Positions 54,449 to 62,699 of a stretch of DNA of 64,000 nt are shown here, one piece after another. Both the position numbers and the translations under genes were made by a program. Under the pieces are notes generated by a model. That model was not told the DNA's origin, ran no database searches, and worked only from the letters and a program-made list of their open reading frames with translations. Every line of letters begins with the position of its first letter. Position 1 is the first letter of the stretch. The DNA is from Salimicrobium flavidum (GTDB lineage: Bacteria; Bacillota; Bacilli; Bacillales; Halobacillaceae): contig NZ_FTOC01000009.1 of assembly GCF_900156645.1 (NCBI RefSeq), positions 62,001-126,000 on the forward strand, read 5' to 3'.

Positions 54449-55657
54449 ATGTTACATAATCCTACGGGAAAAGAACGCTTCGGACTGGCCCTCCTGCTCG
54501 GTATGCTCGGCATTATGGGGCCTCTGAATATAGACATGTACCTCCCGAGCTTCCCGGGAATTGCGAGTGACCTTGAAACGACAGCTTCTATGGTGCAGCT
54601 CAGTCTCACCGCCTGTCTGGTGGGGCTTGCCGTCGGTCAGATCGTCGTCGGACCGATCAGTGACGCAAAGGGCAGAAAGAAACCGCTCACCATATTCTTA
54701 TTTTTATTCGCAGGGGCTTCGTTTCTTTGTGCTTTGGCTCCGAACATCTATATCCTGATTGCTGCCAGGTTCCTGCAGGGATTCACTGCCTCAGCGGGAG
54801 TCGTTCTTTCGAGAGCCGTTGTACGTGACGTGTTCGATGGCAGGGAGCTGACGAAATTCTTCGCCCTCCTTATGGTCATCAACGCCACAGCACCGATGAT
54901 GGCACCGATGGCGGGAGGAGCGATTCTCTGGTTTCCTTTTTCCACGTGGCACACGATTTTTTATTTTCTCGCTTTCCTCGGCCTGATCATCGTGCTGACA
55001 GTCTCCTGGAAACTTCCGGAGACGTTGCCGGAAGAGAAAAGAATACCGAGCTCGATTGGTGCTTCGTTGAAAACGATCGGTCAGCTTCTCGTCGACCGTT
55101 CCTTCATCGGATACGCGCTTACGATAGGTTTTGTCCACGGGGGTAGTTTCGCGTATGTATCGGGGACGCCGTTCGTCTACCAGGGTATTTACGGAGTGTC
55201 TCCGCAGGTGTTCAGTATCCTTTTCGGGATCAACGGCTTGGCGATCATCACCGGGAGCTTTCTGATCGGGCGTCTCGGTGGAATCATTCATGAACGGAAG
55301 CTGTTACGGACAGCTGTAACGACAGCTGTAGCAACCACCGCCTTTCTGCTCGTGATGACCATCATAGAAGGACCGCTTCCGACCCTCGTCATTTCCATCT
55401 TCATTTACATGACGTGTATGGGAATGGTGCTGACCAGCACGTTCACCCTGGCGATGGACCAGCAGGGGCACAGAGCCGGAAGTGCAAGTGCCGTTCTCGG
55501 CATGCTTCCACTTCTTTTCGGCGCAATGGTCTCTCCGCTTGCAGGACTGGATGAATCGACAGCCGTGCCGATGGGCGCTATACTATTCAGCACTTCTTCC
55601 CTTGGGCTCATCACCTTCTTCTCCCTGACCAGACCTTTCGCTTCTGAGAAGGCTTAA
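54449..55657 (+). CDS. Bcr/CflA family multidrug efflux MFS transporter
   Basis: About 402 residues with 12 predicted segments. MFS motif A lies in GPISDAKGRKKPL, with LNIDMYLPSFPGI and motif C-like APMMAPMAGGAI typical of Bcr/CflA drug exporters. Start uncertain: ATG 54449 (MLHNPTGKERF) after GAAAGGTG, or GTG 54437. Possible substrates include chloramphenicol, bicyclomycin or other drugs; not shown here. Confidence 0.9.
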   Translation: MLHNPTGKERFGLALLLGMLGIMGPLNIDMYLPSFPGIASDLETTASMVQLSLTACLVGLAVGQIVVGPISDAKGRKKPLTIFLFLFAGASFLCALAPNIYILIAARFLQGFTASAGVVLSRAVVRDVFDGRELTKFFALLMVINATAPMMAPMAGGAILWFPFSTWHTIFYFLAFLGLIIVLTVSWKLPETLPEEKRIPSSIGASLKTIGQLLVDRSFIGYALTIGFVHGGSFAYVSGTPFVYQGIYGVSPQVFSILFGINGLAIITGSFLIGRLGGIIHERKLLRTAVTTAVATTAFLLVMTIIEGPLPTLVISIFIYMTCMGMVLTSTFTLAMDQQGHRAGSASAVLGMLPLLFGAMVSPLAGLDESTAVPMGAILFSTSSLGLITFFSLTRPFASEKA

Positions 55658-55716
55658 CGTTTCACTTTTCAAGGAAGAGGGAAGATAAGAGTACCTTACC
55701 TCAGGAGGAGAAGAAT

Positions 55717-56571
55717 ATGGAAGAAACTGCGCCCAACCACAATATACATTGCTCGAATGAATATGGCACTTTAAAAAAAGTGGTCGTCACCCCTCCTTCG
55801 TACATGGAAATAACGGAACCGATCAATGAAACACAGAAGTATTACAAAGAATCGAATATCGATAAAGAACGCGCCGAACAGGAACATAAACAATTCATCC
55901 AGTTACTCGAAGAAAATGGTGTGGAGGTACTGGAAGTCCCGGCCGCTTCTCAACTTCCTGAACAGGTATTTACGAGAGACATCGCGTTCGCCATCGGCAG
56001 ACGGCTCATCCTCGCCTCCATGGGCGAGCACGTCCGCCAGGAAGAAACGGATATCGTAAAAGAATGGTTCTCCTCCCACTCCATTCCCTATGAATCGCCA
56101 CCGTCAGGTTCTATAGAGGGAGGAGATGTGCTCCTCGATGAGGATACGATCTGGCTCGGACAGGGACGACGTACAAGCTCTCAAGCTGCGGAAGACCTAA
56201 AGAAGAGATTCCCGGACTATTCCGTGGAACCGATACCTATCACAGAGGACATTCTCCATCTGGATTGTGTCTTTTCTATCCTTGATAAAGAGACAGCTAT
56301 CATTTATCCTCCCGCTTTTTCAGACGAAGGTCTCCGGAAAATAAAAGACCGATTCCGCACTATTATTTCAGTATCAGAGGAAGAACGGTTCCACATGGGA
56401 CCCAATGTACTCTCCCTCGGCAATAATACAGTCGTGAGTCTCACCATCCAGGAAAGGTTGAACACAGATTTGCGCGAACAAGGGTTCCATGTTTTAGAAC
56501 ATGACTTCTCGGAAATTATCAAATCAGGCGGATCGTTCCGTTGCTGCACTCTGCCGCTACTCAGAGATTAA
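55717..56571 (+). CDS. Dimethylarginine dimethylaminohydrolase-like amidinotransferase family enzyme
   Basis: A 284-residue guanidino-group-modifying enzyme. The fold motifs are VFTRDIAFAIG, EGGDVLLD, the catalytic His in ILHLDCVF and the nucleophilic Cys in FRCCTLPLLRD at the very end (C276 or C277). It resembles DDAH and arginine deiminase relatives. The neighbour is an efflux pump; no arginine operon is present. AGGAGGAG precedes the ATG. Confidence 0.88.
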   Translation: MEETAPNHNIHCSNEYGTLKKVVVTPPSYMEITEPINETQKYYKESNIDKERAEQEHKQFIQLLEENGVEVLEVPAASQLPEQVFTRDIAFAIGRRLILASMGEHVRQEETDIVKEWFSSHSIPYESPPSGSIEGGDVLLDEDTIWLGQGRRTSSQAAEDLKKRFPDYSVEPIPITEDILHLDCVFSILDKETAIIYPPAFSDEGLRKIKDRFRTIISVSEEERFHMGPNVLSLGNNTVVSLTIQERLNTDLREQGFHVLEHDFSEIIKSGGSFRCCTLPLLRD

Positions 56572-56755
56572 TAAGGCCAGGGTAAACATCACCATCACCG
56601 TATACGATACTCGCCCGATCTTCCCCTACTTAGTCCGTAATTCCTAACAGGGTGGTTCCAAAAATGGGTGATTTTGTTTAGAATGAAAACGAAAGCGATG
56701 TTACAGTAAGGTCTGACTATCGTTTCAGTTCGAATTCTTTATCCATAAAAATAAT

Positions 56756-56929
56756 GGCTCTATTATCATTCCTAATTGATTTTCGTTCTACGGGGGGAAG
56801 CTTGTCGCGGGCATGACGTAAACTTCCGGAATCTCTCTACGTTCGATTCCGGTGATTTCCCGTTCATGCCATTTCCGCAGGCGTCCCCTCCCTTCGTTCC
56901 TAAAATCAACAACACGCTTTAACAGAGCC
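56756..56929 (+). mobile_element. R2 miniature element, 174 bp
   Basis: The left end is GGCTCTATTATC and the right end CTTTAACAGAGCC. Exact 8-bp flanking repeats AAAATAAT lie at 56748-56755 and 56930-56937. The longest intact copy. It includes a central inverted repeat (GGGCATGAC / GTTCATGCC) and the AAGCTTGTCGCGGGC core. It ends 23 bases before the ATP-grasp start codon and so may affect its expression. The gap 56572-56747 holds nothing else recognised. Confidence 0.85.
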
Positions 56930-56952
56930 AAAATAATAAAAAGGATTCTAGT

Positions 56953-58176
56953 ATGCTCAAGCAACAGCAATTTATCCCCGTAATCCTCGGAGCGAACATC
57001 GGCACGTATAGTATTGCCCGCTCGTTCTACGAAGCCTATAATGCAAAGTCCATCAGTTTATCCACACAAATAGCAGGACCAATAGACAAATCATCCATCA
57101 TAAATCCTATGACAGAGAAATCCATGGGCGACGAGGGCATTCTGCTGACTAAACTAAAAGAAATCGGCGATATGTACCCGAATCAGCCTAAAATACTTAT
57201 TGGAAGCAACGACTGGCATATTGAAGCCATTGTTACTTTGCACGGTAAACTGGACAATGACTGGATCATTCCGTACGTAGATAATCAAACGATTCAGAAG
57301 ATAATCAGTAAAACAAGTTTTTACGATATATGCGAGGAAGTGGGCGTACCTTATCCGAAATATACTTATTTGGATGACCATGCCACCCTGGATGATGATT
57401 TAGATTTTGCCTTTCCGGTGGTTGTCAAGCCCACCGACAGAGCATTGTATGAGTCTACAGACTTTGAAGGAAAGAAGAAAGTCTATATATGCGAAAATCG
57501 GGAAGAACTTGAGGACGTGGTCGCCATACTCAAAAAAGCCGGTCTCCATAAAAGTGTTATCCTTCAGGAATATGTACCGGGCGATGATTCAGCAATGAGG
57601 ATATTGACTTTATATGTGGGGCAGGATGGCGAAACGAAATTGGCTTCATATGGCCAAGTACTATTAGAAGACCACACCCCCGGCGGCAGAGGGAATCCCC
57701 TTGCTATCAGAACGTTCAGTAATGATGAAGTAGTAGAACAAGCTAAGAAAATCGTGGAATACACCGGTTTTACCGGAGTTGCGAACTTTGATATTAAATA
57801 TGATTCAAGAGATGGAAAATATAAGTTTTTTGAACTGAACCCCCGGTTGGGTCGAAGCAACTATTATATGACAGTTGAAGGACACAACCCTGTTGAATAT
57901 TACGTAGAAGAACACTTGCAGAAACAGGATCTAACACCTGTGAAAGCGGAAAATGAAAAGCTTTATACGGTTGTTCCTAGGAAGCTTTTGTTAAAGTATA
58001 CCGTAGACAGCGAGCTTTAAAAGACAATAAAGAGGAAGTTTGCTGAGAATAAAACCGAAACCCCCATGTTTAACTTTAGCGTGGAGAAAAACCTCCTAAG
58101 AAGTTTCTATGTATATGCTTCGACCATGAATTTTTATAAGAAATTCATGCAACACCCACCTTTTGAAAAAGAATGA
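56953..58176 (+). pseudogene. ATP-grasp carboxylate-amine ligase, D-aspartate-ligase-like, with in-frame TAA
   Basis: Residues 1-355 form an ATP-grasp enzyme: N-domain FIPVILGANIGTYSIARSFY, ATP-grasp FPVVVKPTDRALYE, VILQEYVPGDD, and catalytic metal residues in GVANFDIKYD and FFELNPRLGRSN. It resembles the D-aspartate ligase group that adds D-Asp to peptidoglycan stems. At 58018 an in-frame TAA interrupts it. The frame goes on for about 51 sensible codons (FNFSVEKNLLRSFYVYASTM then NFYKKFMQHPPF) to TGA at 58176. This reads as the family's C-terminus, so the gene is probably nonsense-mutated. It is more A/T-rich than its neighbours. GGATTCTAGT before the ATG is a weak ribosome site. Confidence 0.75.
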
Positions 58177-58201
58177 CGCAGAAACGGATTTATACAGAAC
58201 T

Positions 58202-58258
58202 AAACAGAGGCACCAGGACCGAATGATAGTATTCAGTCCCGATGCCTCTGTTATTTTT
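58202..58258 (+). terminator. Terminator after the ATP-grasp gene
   Basis: AACAGAGGCA pairs with TGCCTCTGTT, with an inner GGAC/GTCC stem, then a T-run. Confidence 0.85.
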
Positions 58259-58276
58259 AATTCATAACCACAAACA

Positions 58277-58485
58277 TAAGGTTGCTTATGCGAAACATAT
58301 CTGACTAAGCGGACCTGAGCAGAAGCCTGCGCTTCTAGCCGGACGCTTCCGCTTTTCTTTATCCAGCTGCAGCGCCCAGAAATTTATGTCACAAGCAGCT
58401 CGGATCAGTGAAAGGAAAGACCGTCTTTCACATGACCGGTCTGCTTATGCCCTCATTTCTGACCGGACGCTTCCGCTTTTCTTTA
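58277..58485 (-). repeat. R1 hairpin repeat, one unit plus partials, abutting a stop codon
   Basis: Read on the minus strand it begins TAAAGAAAAGCGGAAG, where TAA is the arsC stop codon. The motif recurs 122 bases on, near 58360, and a diverged partial copy extends beyond. GCATAAGCAG pairs with CTGCTTGTG-type sequence, and TCTTTC-rich inner arms pair with GAAAGA. Confidence 0.85.
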
Positions 58486-58905
58486 TGCTTCGTCGGCGGC
58501 GAATTTTTTTATCCGATCTTCGATTTCATCACGTACCCGACGGAATACTTCCCATTTCTCTTCCTCCGTACCTTCTGCTTTCGCAGGGTCATCGAATCCC
58601 CAATGGTACCGGGTCACGTGAGGAGGAGTCATCGGACACTTATCATTGGCGTCCCCGCAAAGCGTGATCGCAAAGGCGGCATCGTTCAGAATGTCGTTAT
58701 CGATCATTTCGGACTCCTGCTTACTGATGTCTACACCTGTTTCATCCATAGCTGTAACAGCTTTCGGGTTCAGCCCGTGTGCTTCGATACCCGCCGATTT
58801 CACTTCGTATTTGTCACCAAGGTACTTCTTCCCGAACCCTTCCGCCATCTGACTGCGGCAGGAGTTCCCTGTACATAGAAAATAAATAACCGGTTTTGTC
58901 ATCAT
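58483..58905 (-). CDS. arsC: Thioredoxin-coupled arsenate reductase
   Basis: A 140-residue enzyme of the low-molecular-weight phosphatase fold that reduces arsenate to arsenite. Catalytic cysteines: C11 in [15 protein letters not shown] (with R17), and C83 and C90 in [19 protein letters not shown] precedes the ATG. It is the last gene of arsR-arsB-arsC, 16 bases after arsB. Confidence 0.95.
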   Translation of the reverse strand: MMTKPVIYFLCTGNSCRSQMAEGFGKKYLGDKYEVKSAGIEAHGLNPKAVTAMDETGVDISKQESEMIDNDILNDAAFAITLCGDANDKCPMTPPHVTRYHWGFDDPAKAEGTEEEKWEVFRRVRDEIEDRIKKFAADEA

Positions 58906-58921
58906 TCATCATTCTCCTTAT

Positions 58922-60214
58922 TTAAAGTATAATCGCAAGCCAGAGGTAGAGACCGACGAGCGTAATGAAAAGCGTAGGAATCGTGAGGATGATCCCCACT
59001 TTGAAATAATACCCCCAGGAAATACGGAACCCTTTCATAGAAAGGACGTGAAGCCACAGCAAGGTAGCCAAAGAGCCAATCGGTGTGATTTTAGGACCGA
59101 GGTCGGACCCTATGACGTTCGCATAAATGAGAGCTTCCCGAACCGCTCCCGAAGTATTCGTCTCCGCGATAGCAAGGGCATCAATCATAACGGTCGGCAT
59201 GTTATTCATCACCGATGAAAGAATCGCCGCAATGAAGCCCATCGATACCGTAGCGGAGAACATACCCTGATCTGCCGCTGCCTGAATGACTCCGGCAAGT
59301 ACGTCCGTCAATCCTGCGTTACGTAGACCGTACACAACGATATACATTCCGAGTGAGAAGAACACGATCGCCCACGGGGCGCCTTTGACCACGTTCATCG
59401 TCTCGACGGCACTGCTTCTTCTTGCCATCAGAATGAAAAAGATAGCAATAACCCCTGCTATAATGGAAACCGGAATGCCGAGCGGTTCACTGATGAAGTA
59501 GCCGATCAAAAGAAGAGCGAGCACGCCCCACGACAAACGGAACATCCTGTGGTCCTGTATCGCATCTTTCGGAGCTTTGAGCTGACTGAGATCATAGTGC
59601 TCCGGCATATCTTTACGGAAATATAAGTATAGAACGATGATACTCGCAACCAGCGCAAACAGGTTCGGTACAATCATCCGGCTCGCGTATTCGATAAAGC
59701 CGATTCCGAAAAAGTCGGCGGATACGATATTTACCAGGTTACTGACGATGAACGGCAGCGAAGTCGTATCAGCGATAAATCCACTTGCCATAATGAACGG
59801 TAGAATCATCGCTTCCTTGAAGTTCAGATTCCTCACCATTGCAAGTACAATCGGTGTCAGAATCAGAGCCGCCCCGTCATTGGCGAACAAAGCCGCAACG
59901 ACTGCTCCGAGTAACGTCACGTACACAAACATTAATGTGCCGTTTCCTTTGGCGATACGGGCCATATGTAAAGCGGCCCATTCGAAAAAGCCGATTTCAT
60001 CCAAAATCAAAGAAATAAGTATAACTGCTACGAATGCGAGCGTTGCATTCCAAACGATCCCCGTCACATCCTGCACATCACCGAAGTCCACGACTCCGAC
60101 CATAAGAGCCACTATCGCTCCGACACAGGCCGACCAACCGATTCCGAGATTCTTCGGCTGCCAGATGACGAGAATCAACGTCGCTAAAAATATGGATATT
60201 GCTAGTATTGCCAA
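58922..60214 (-). CDS. arsB: Arsenical pump membrane protein ArsB
   Basis: A 430-residue arsenite exporter with about 12 membrane segments. It shows [19 protein letters not shown] and NNMPTVMI (ion-transporter superfamily motifs). Start is TTG 60214, after AAGGATG. An ATG five bases upstream is out of frame and stops at once. Middle gene of the ars operon. Confidence 0.93.
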   Translation of the reverse strand: MAILAISIFLATLILVIWQPKNLGIGWSACVGAIVALMVGVVDFGDVQDVTGIVWNATLAFVAVILISLILDEIGFFEWAALHMARIAKGNGTLMFVYVTLLGAVVAALFANDGAALILTPIVLAMVRNLNFKEAMILPFIMASGFIADTTSLPFIVSNLVNIVSADFFGIGFIEYASRMIVPNLFALVASIIVLYLYFRKDMPEHYDLSQLKAPKDAIQDHRMFRLSWGVLALLLIGYFISEPLGIPVSIIAGVIAIFFILMARRSSAVETMNVVKGAPWAIVFFSLGMYIVVYGLRNAGLTDVLAGVIQAAADQGMFSATVSMGFIAAILSSVMNNMPTVMIDALAIAETNTSGAVREALIYANVIGSDLGPKITPIGSLATLLWLHVLSMKGFRISWGYYFKVGIILTIPTLFITLVGLYLWLAIIL

Positions 60215-60235
60215 AACATTGTCATCCTTCCTGCA

Positions 60236-60577
60236 TTAACACTGGATTCTTTTTCCCTGTCTCTCTAATTCAGCAATTTTTTCTGACTGATCGGAAACGT
60301 TTTCGATTACGTCAAGTACCAGATTATATGCTTCGTAATCTTCGTTCAGTGAATAGAACACCCATTGCCCGCGTCGTTCCTCTTTCACAATTTTCGCATC
60401 TCTGAGTTTGCGCAGATGCTGACTCACCGAAGGCTGACTCATTTCGAGCACTTCCGTGAACTCACATACACAGCACTCTCCGTTTTTGAGCATTCCGGTA
60501 ATCGTCAGACGCGTTTTATCTCCGAGAAGTTTCAGGGCCGGGACTGCTTCTTCAATTGCTAATCTTGTTTTTTCCAT
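60236..60577 (-). CDS. arsR: ArsR family arsenic-responsive repressor
   Basis: A 113-residue winged-helix repressor. Metal-binding cysteines C35-C36-V-C38 are in KNGECCVCEF, and the recognition helix is MSQPSVSQHLRKLRDA. The start at ATG 60577 (MEKTRLAIEE) has AGAGGTG. A longer in-frame stretch upstream runs through the promoter and was rejected. It controls its own operon through the site at 60596. Confidence 0.94.
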   Translation of the reverse strand: MEKTRLAIEEAVPALKLLGDKTRLTITGMLKNGECCVCEFTEVLEMSQPSVSQHLRKLRDAKIVKEERRGQWVFYSLNEDYEAYNLVLDVIENVSDQSEKIAELERQGKRIQC

Positions 60578-60595
60578 GGTCTCACCTCTCTGATC

Positions 60596-60624
60596 ATTAT
60601 ATAAGCATATACTTATATTTGCAA
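60596..60624 (-). promoter_or_regulatory. ars promoter with ArsR operator
   Basis: TTGCAA (60619-60624) and TATAAT (60596-60601), read on the minus strand, are 17 bases apart. Between and over them ATATAAG-TATATG-CTTATAT (60599-60618) is a perfect 7-bp inverted repeat, the expected ArsR site. Confidence 0.82.
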
Positions 60625-60792
60625 ATAGATATTTCTTACCTTCAATATATTTAAGCATAATTAATAAAATGTAAACAGATCGCTTATAACCTTCAAACGA
60701 TAGATAAACTTCATCGTCCTTAAGGATGGATTTTTCTAATTCTTTAAATTGCAGAATACCCGGCAATCCATTTTCAACGAAACTCATGGCTT

Positions 60793-61773
60793 TTATAAGT
60801 ATTCCTCCATTGTGATTACAACATTACCTTTTTTATGACCTTGGTCCACATACCTGTGGGCTTCTGACATTTGTTTCAATGGAAAGCTTTTGTCTATGAC
60901 CAGTTTAATCTTTCCGGTTTAATGAAGTTCTTTGAGATGAACTAAATCTTCTTTTTTGTAGCCTGCCAGCTCAAATAAAATTTTCTTGTCTGATCTCCTC
61001 GAAGTCCATAGCCCTTTGACCTTACCTCGAAGAGTTGGATCGCCTAAAATATAACTCCCATTTTGTCTCAGTGTTTTTACAGTTCGTACATATGGAGACT
61101 TCCCAACCACGTCTATAATGACATCATACTTCTTTCCGCTTTTGGTGAAATCTTCTTCAGTGTAGTCAATAACATGATCTGCACCAATGAAACGAAGCAT
61201 ATCTAATTTCTCCGTGCTGTCAATACAAGTCACTTCCGCTCCCATGGATTTGGCAATTTGTACTGCTAATGTGCCTATGCTCCCAGCAGCTCCAACGATA
61301 AGAAGCTTATCGCCTTGCTGGACATTTGCTTTTCTAATAAAATGCAAGGCATTCAGACCTCCAGTGGGGAGGGTGGCAGCTTCTTCAAAGCTCATGTTGT
61401 CCGGTTTAATCGTTATCGCGTATTTGCTCGGCAAACAGACGTACTCGGCATACGCACCAAACCTTATCTGAGTAGAGCCAAAAAACGGATTCCCCGTTTT
61501 GAACCCAGTGACCTCTTTACCAACAGATTCAATTTCCCCGGAGAACTCTTGGCCTAGTATATTAATTCTAGGTTTCCTCACCCCAAAATAAACTCTCATG
61601 GGTAGCCAAAACAAGGGCGGCATTTTGAACCGGCGCAGTTCACTGTCCCCTGCTGTTACAATTGTTGCGTGTACTTTAATCAGTACTTCATCTTTCTTCG
61701 GAGAAGGTTTTTCTACTTCCTGGAGCTGAAGAACTTCTGCGGAACCGTATTTTGTAGCTACAATAGCTTTCAT
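60793..61773 (-). pseudogene. Zinc-independent quinone-oxidoreductase/alcohol dehydrogenase family, with in-frame TAA
   Basis: Residues 1-284 are an MDR enzyme: KAIVATKYGSAEVLQLQEVE, ILGQEFSGEIESVGKEV, and NADP motif GAAGSIGTLAVQIAKSMGAEV. The frame stops at TAA (60919-60921) after LVHLKELH. Directly after it in the same frame comes [20 protein letters not shown] then [16 protein letters not shown] and a TAA at 60793. That is the family's normal C-terminus (LIE-x-GKI...), so one GAA probably became TAA. GGAGGAAAT precedes the ATG. It is more A/T-rich than the surroundings. Confidence 0.8.
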
Positions 61774-62133
61774 CTACATTTCCTCCCCGGAGTGGACAAG
61801 TTTTGGTAGTTGCAGAAATAAAACTTAAATGAACAATTCTTCTTCCTTCTCCCATCAGCAGAAACAATCAGGTAGTAATGTATACCCTGAAAAAAGAAAG
61901 AATGTTCGATTCTGTTCAAAAACACATAATATTTCTCTTGGTCGTCCAGAAAGTTTCGGTACCTACCTCTTTTCTAAAGGCTATTCGGCCTCTTCCCCCC
62001 CTTGAAAAAGGGAGAATTCTCACCTATGATGATAAGTTAAGTCATATTGTAAATTTTACCACCCATTCCACATCACTGTGCTCTTACTTTTGGAAAATGC
62101 TGATTTTTAAGATGAACCACAGGGGGAGATACG
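61774..62133. other. Non-coding stretch, nothing recognised
   Basis: An A/T-rich 360-base gap between the MDR gene and the small membrane gene. A 114-codon frame here has no ribosome site and no recognisable domain. The region may include promoters for the two flanking genes, but none stands out. Confidence 0.5.
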
Positions 62134-62376
62134 CTGAAGATAAAAAATATAGTTATACCCATTCTATTAATTTACTTATTTATTACAGGCGTAACGGGAT
62201 TGATGGACATGAAACTCTTTAACATTAATGAAGGTTTTCCTATGTCTCTACTGGGGTTACTTGGAATATATTTCGGAATTGATATAATAAAGGAAGGCTC
62301 GTATATCTATGGCTATTTCATTGCGGTCTTATCAGGTGTATTATTTGTGGTGTCCAGCCTAATGATATTTACTTAA
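62134..62376 (+). CDS. Small membrane protein, about 80 residues, no standard start codon
   Basis: The frame KIKNIVIPILLIYLFITGVT, GLMDMKLFNINEGFP, then SLLGLLGIYFGIDIIKEG and a third segment (YFIAVLSGVLFVVSSLMIF) is a plain three-segment membrane protein. AGGGGGAG lies five bases before CTG at 62134. No ATG, GTG or TTG occurs in frame before the upstream TGA. It either uses CTG, has lost a TTG start by one change, or starts at a later ATG and is then very short. No family is recognised. Confidence 0.55.
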   Translation: MKIKNIVIPILLIYLFITGVTGLMDMKLFNINEGFPMSLLGLLGIYFGIDIIKEGSYIYGYFIAVLSGVLFVVSSLMIFT

Positions 62377-62405
62377 ATTGCAGTATTCATATCAAGTTCA
62401 ATTCA

Positions 62406-62440
62406 AAAAAGGCTGTTGAGAAAATCCTCAACAGCCTTTA
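62406..62440 (-). terminator. Terminator of copA-copZ
   Basis: GGCTGTTGAG pairs with CTCAACAGCC, followed on the minus strand by T6. It also lies after the small membrane gene. Confidence 0.88.
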
Positions 62441-62451
62441 CATATCTGATA

Positions 62452-62655
62452 TTATTTTACGTCATATCCCTGGTCTTCCACCGCTTCTTTCATCTGCTCG
62501 TCCGTCACTTTTCCTTCTTCATACGTAACGTCCACTTTTCCGCTATCTAGAGATACCTGAACGTCTTTCACGCCATCCAGATCTCCGAGAGCTCCTTTTA
62601 CCGCTGATTCACAGTGTCCGCAAGTCATACCTTGTACATTCAATGTTTTTTCCAT
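62452..62655 (-). CDS. copZ: Copper chaperone CopZ
   Basis: A 67-residue heavy-metal-associated domain with the copper motif MT-C12-GH-C15 in QGMTCGHCESAV. It hands Cu(I) to CopA. AAGGAGG precedes the ATG. It is 44 bases downstream of copA; in Bacillus the order is usually copZ then copA. Confidence 0.95.
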   Translation of the reverse strand: MEKTLNVQGMTCGHCESAVKGALGDLDGVKDVQVSLDSGKVDVTYEEGKVTDEQMKEAVEDQGYDVK

Positions 62656-62699
62656 GATTGTTCCTCCTTGTTAAAATATATTTAAGAAAAGTTATACGC

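Noticed and set aside
4656-58485. R1 repeats as a CRISPR array
   Set aside because: The units are spread over separate loci, are long hairpins rather than short repeats with unique spacers, and no cas genes are present.
4656-58485. R1 repeats as R2-type transposable elements
   Set aside because: R1 has no GGCTCT-type ends and no 8-bp flanking duplication that I could see; its unit boundaries are direct repeats of AAGAAAAGCGGA.
61774-62133. Search for a tRNA or riboswitch in this gap and in other long gaps
   Set aside because: No cloverleaf, CCA-ended tRNA, or known riboswitch core other than the S-box and T-box could be recognised.
61878-62222. A 114-codon plus-strand frame
   Set aside because: No ribosome site and no protein-like pattern; its end overlaps the better-supported membrane protein frame.
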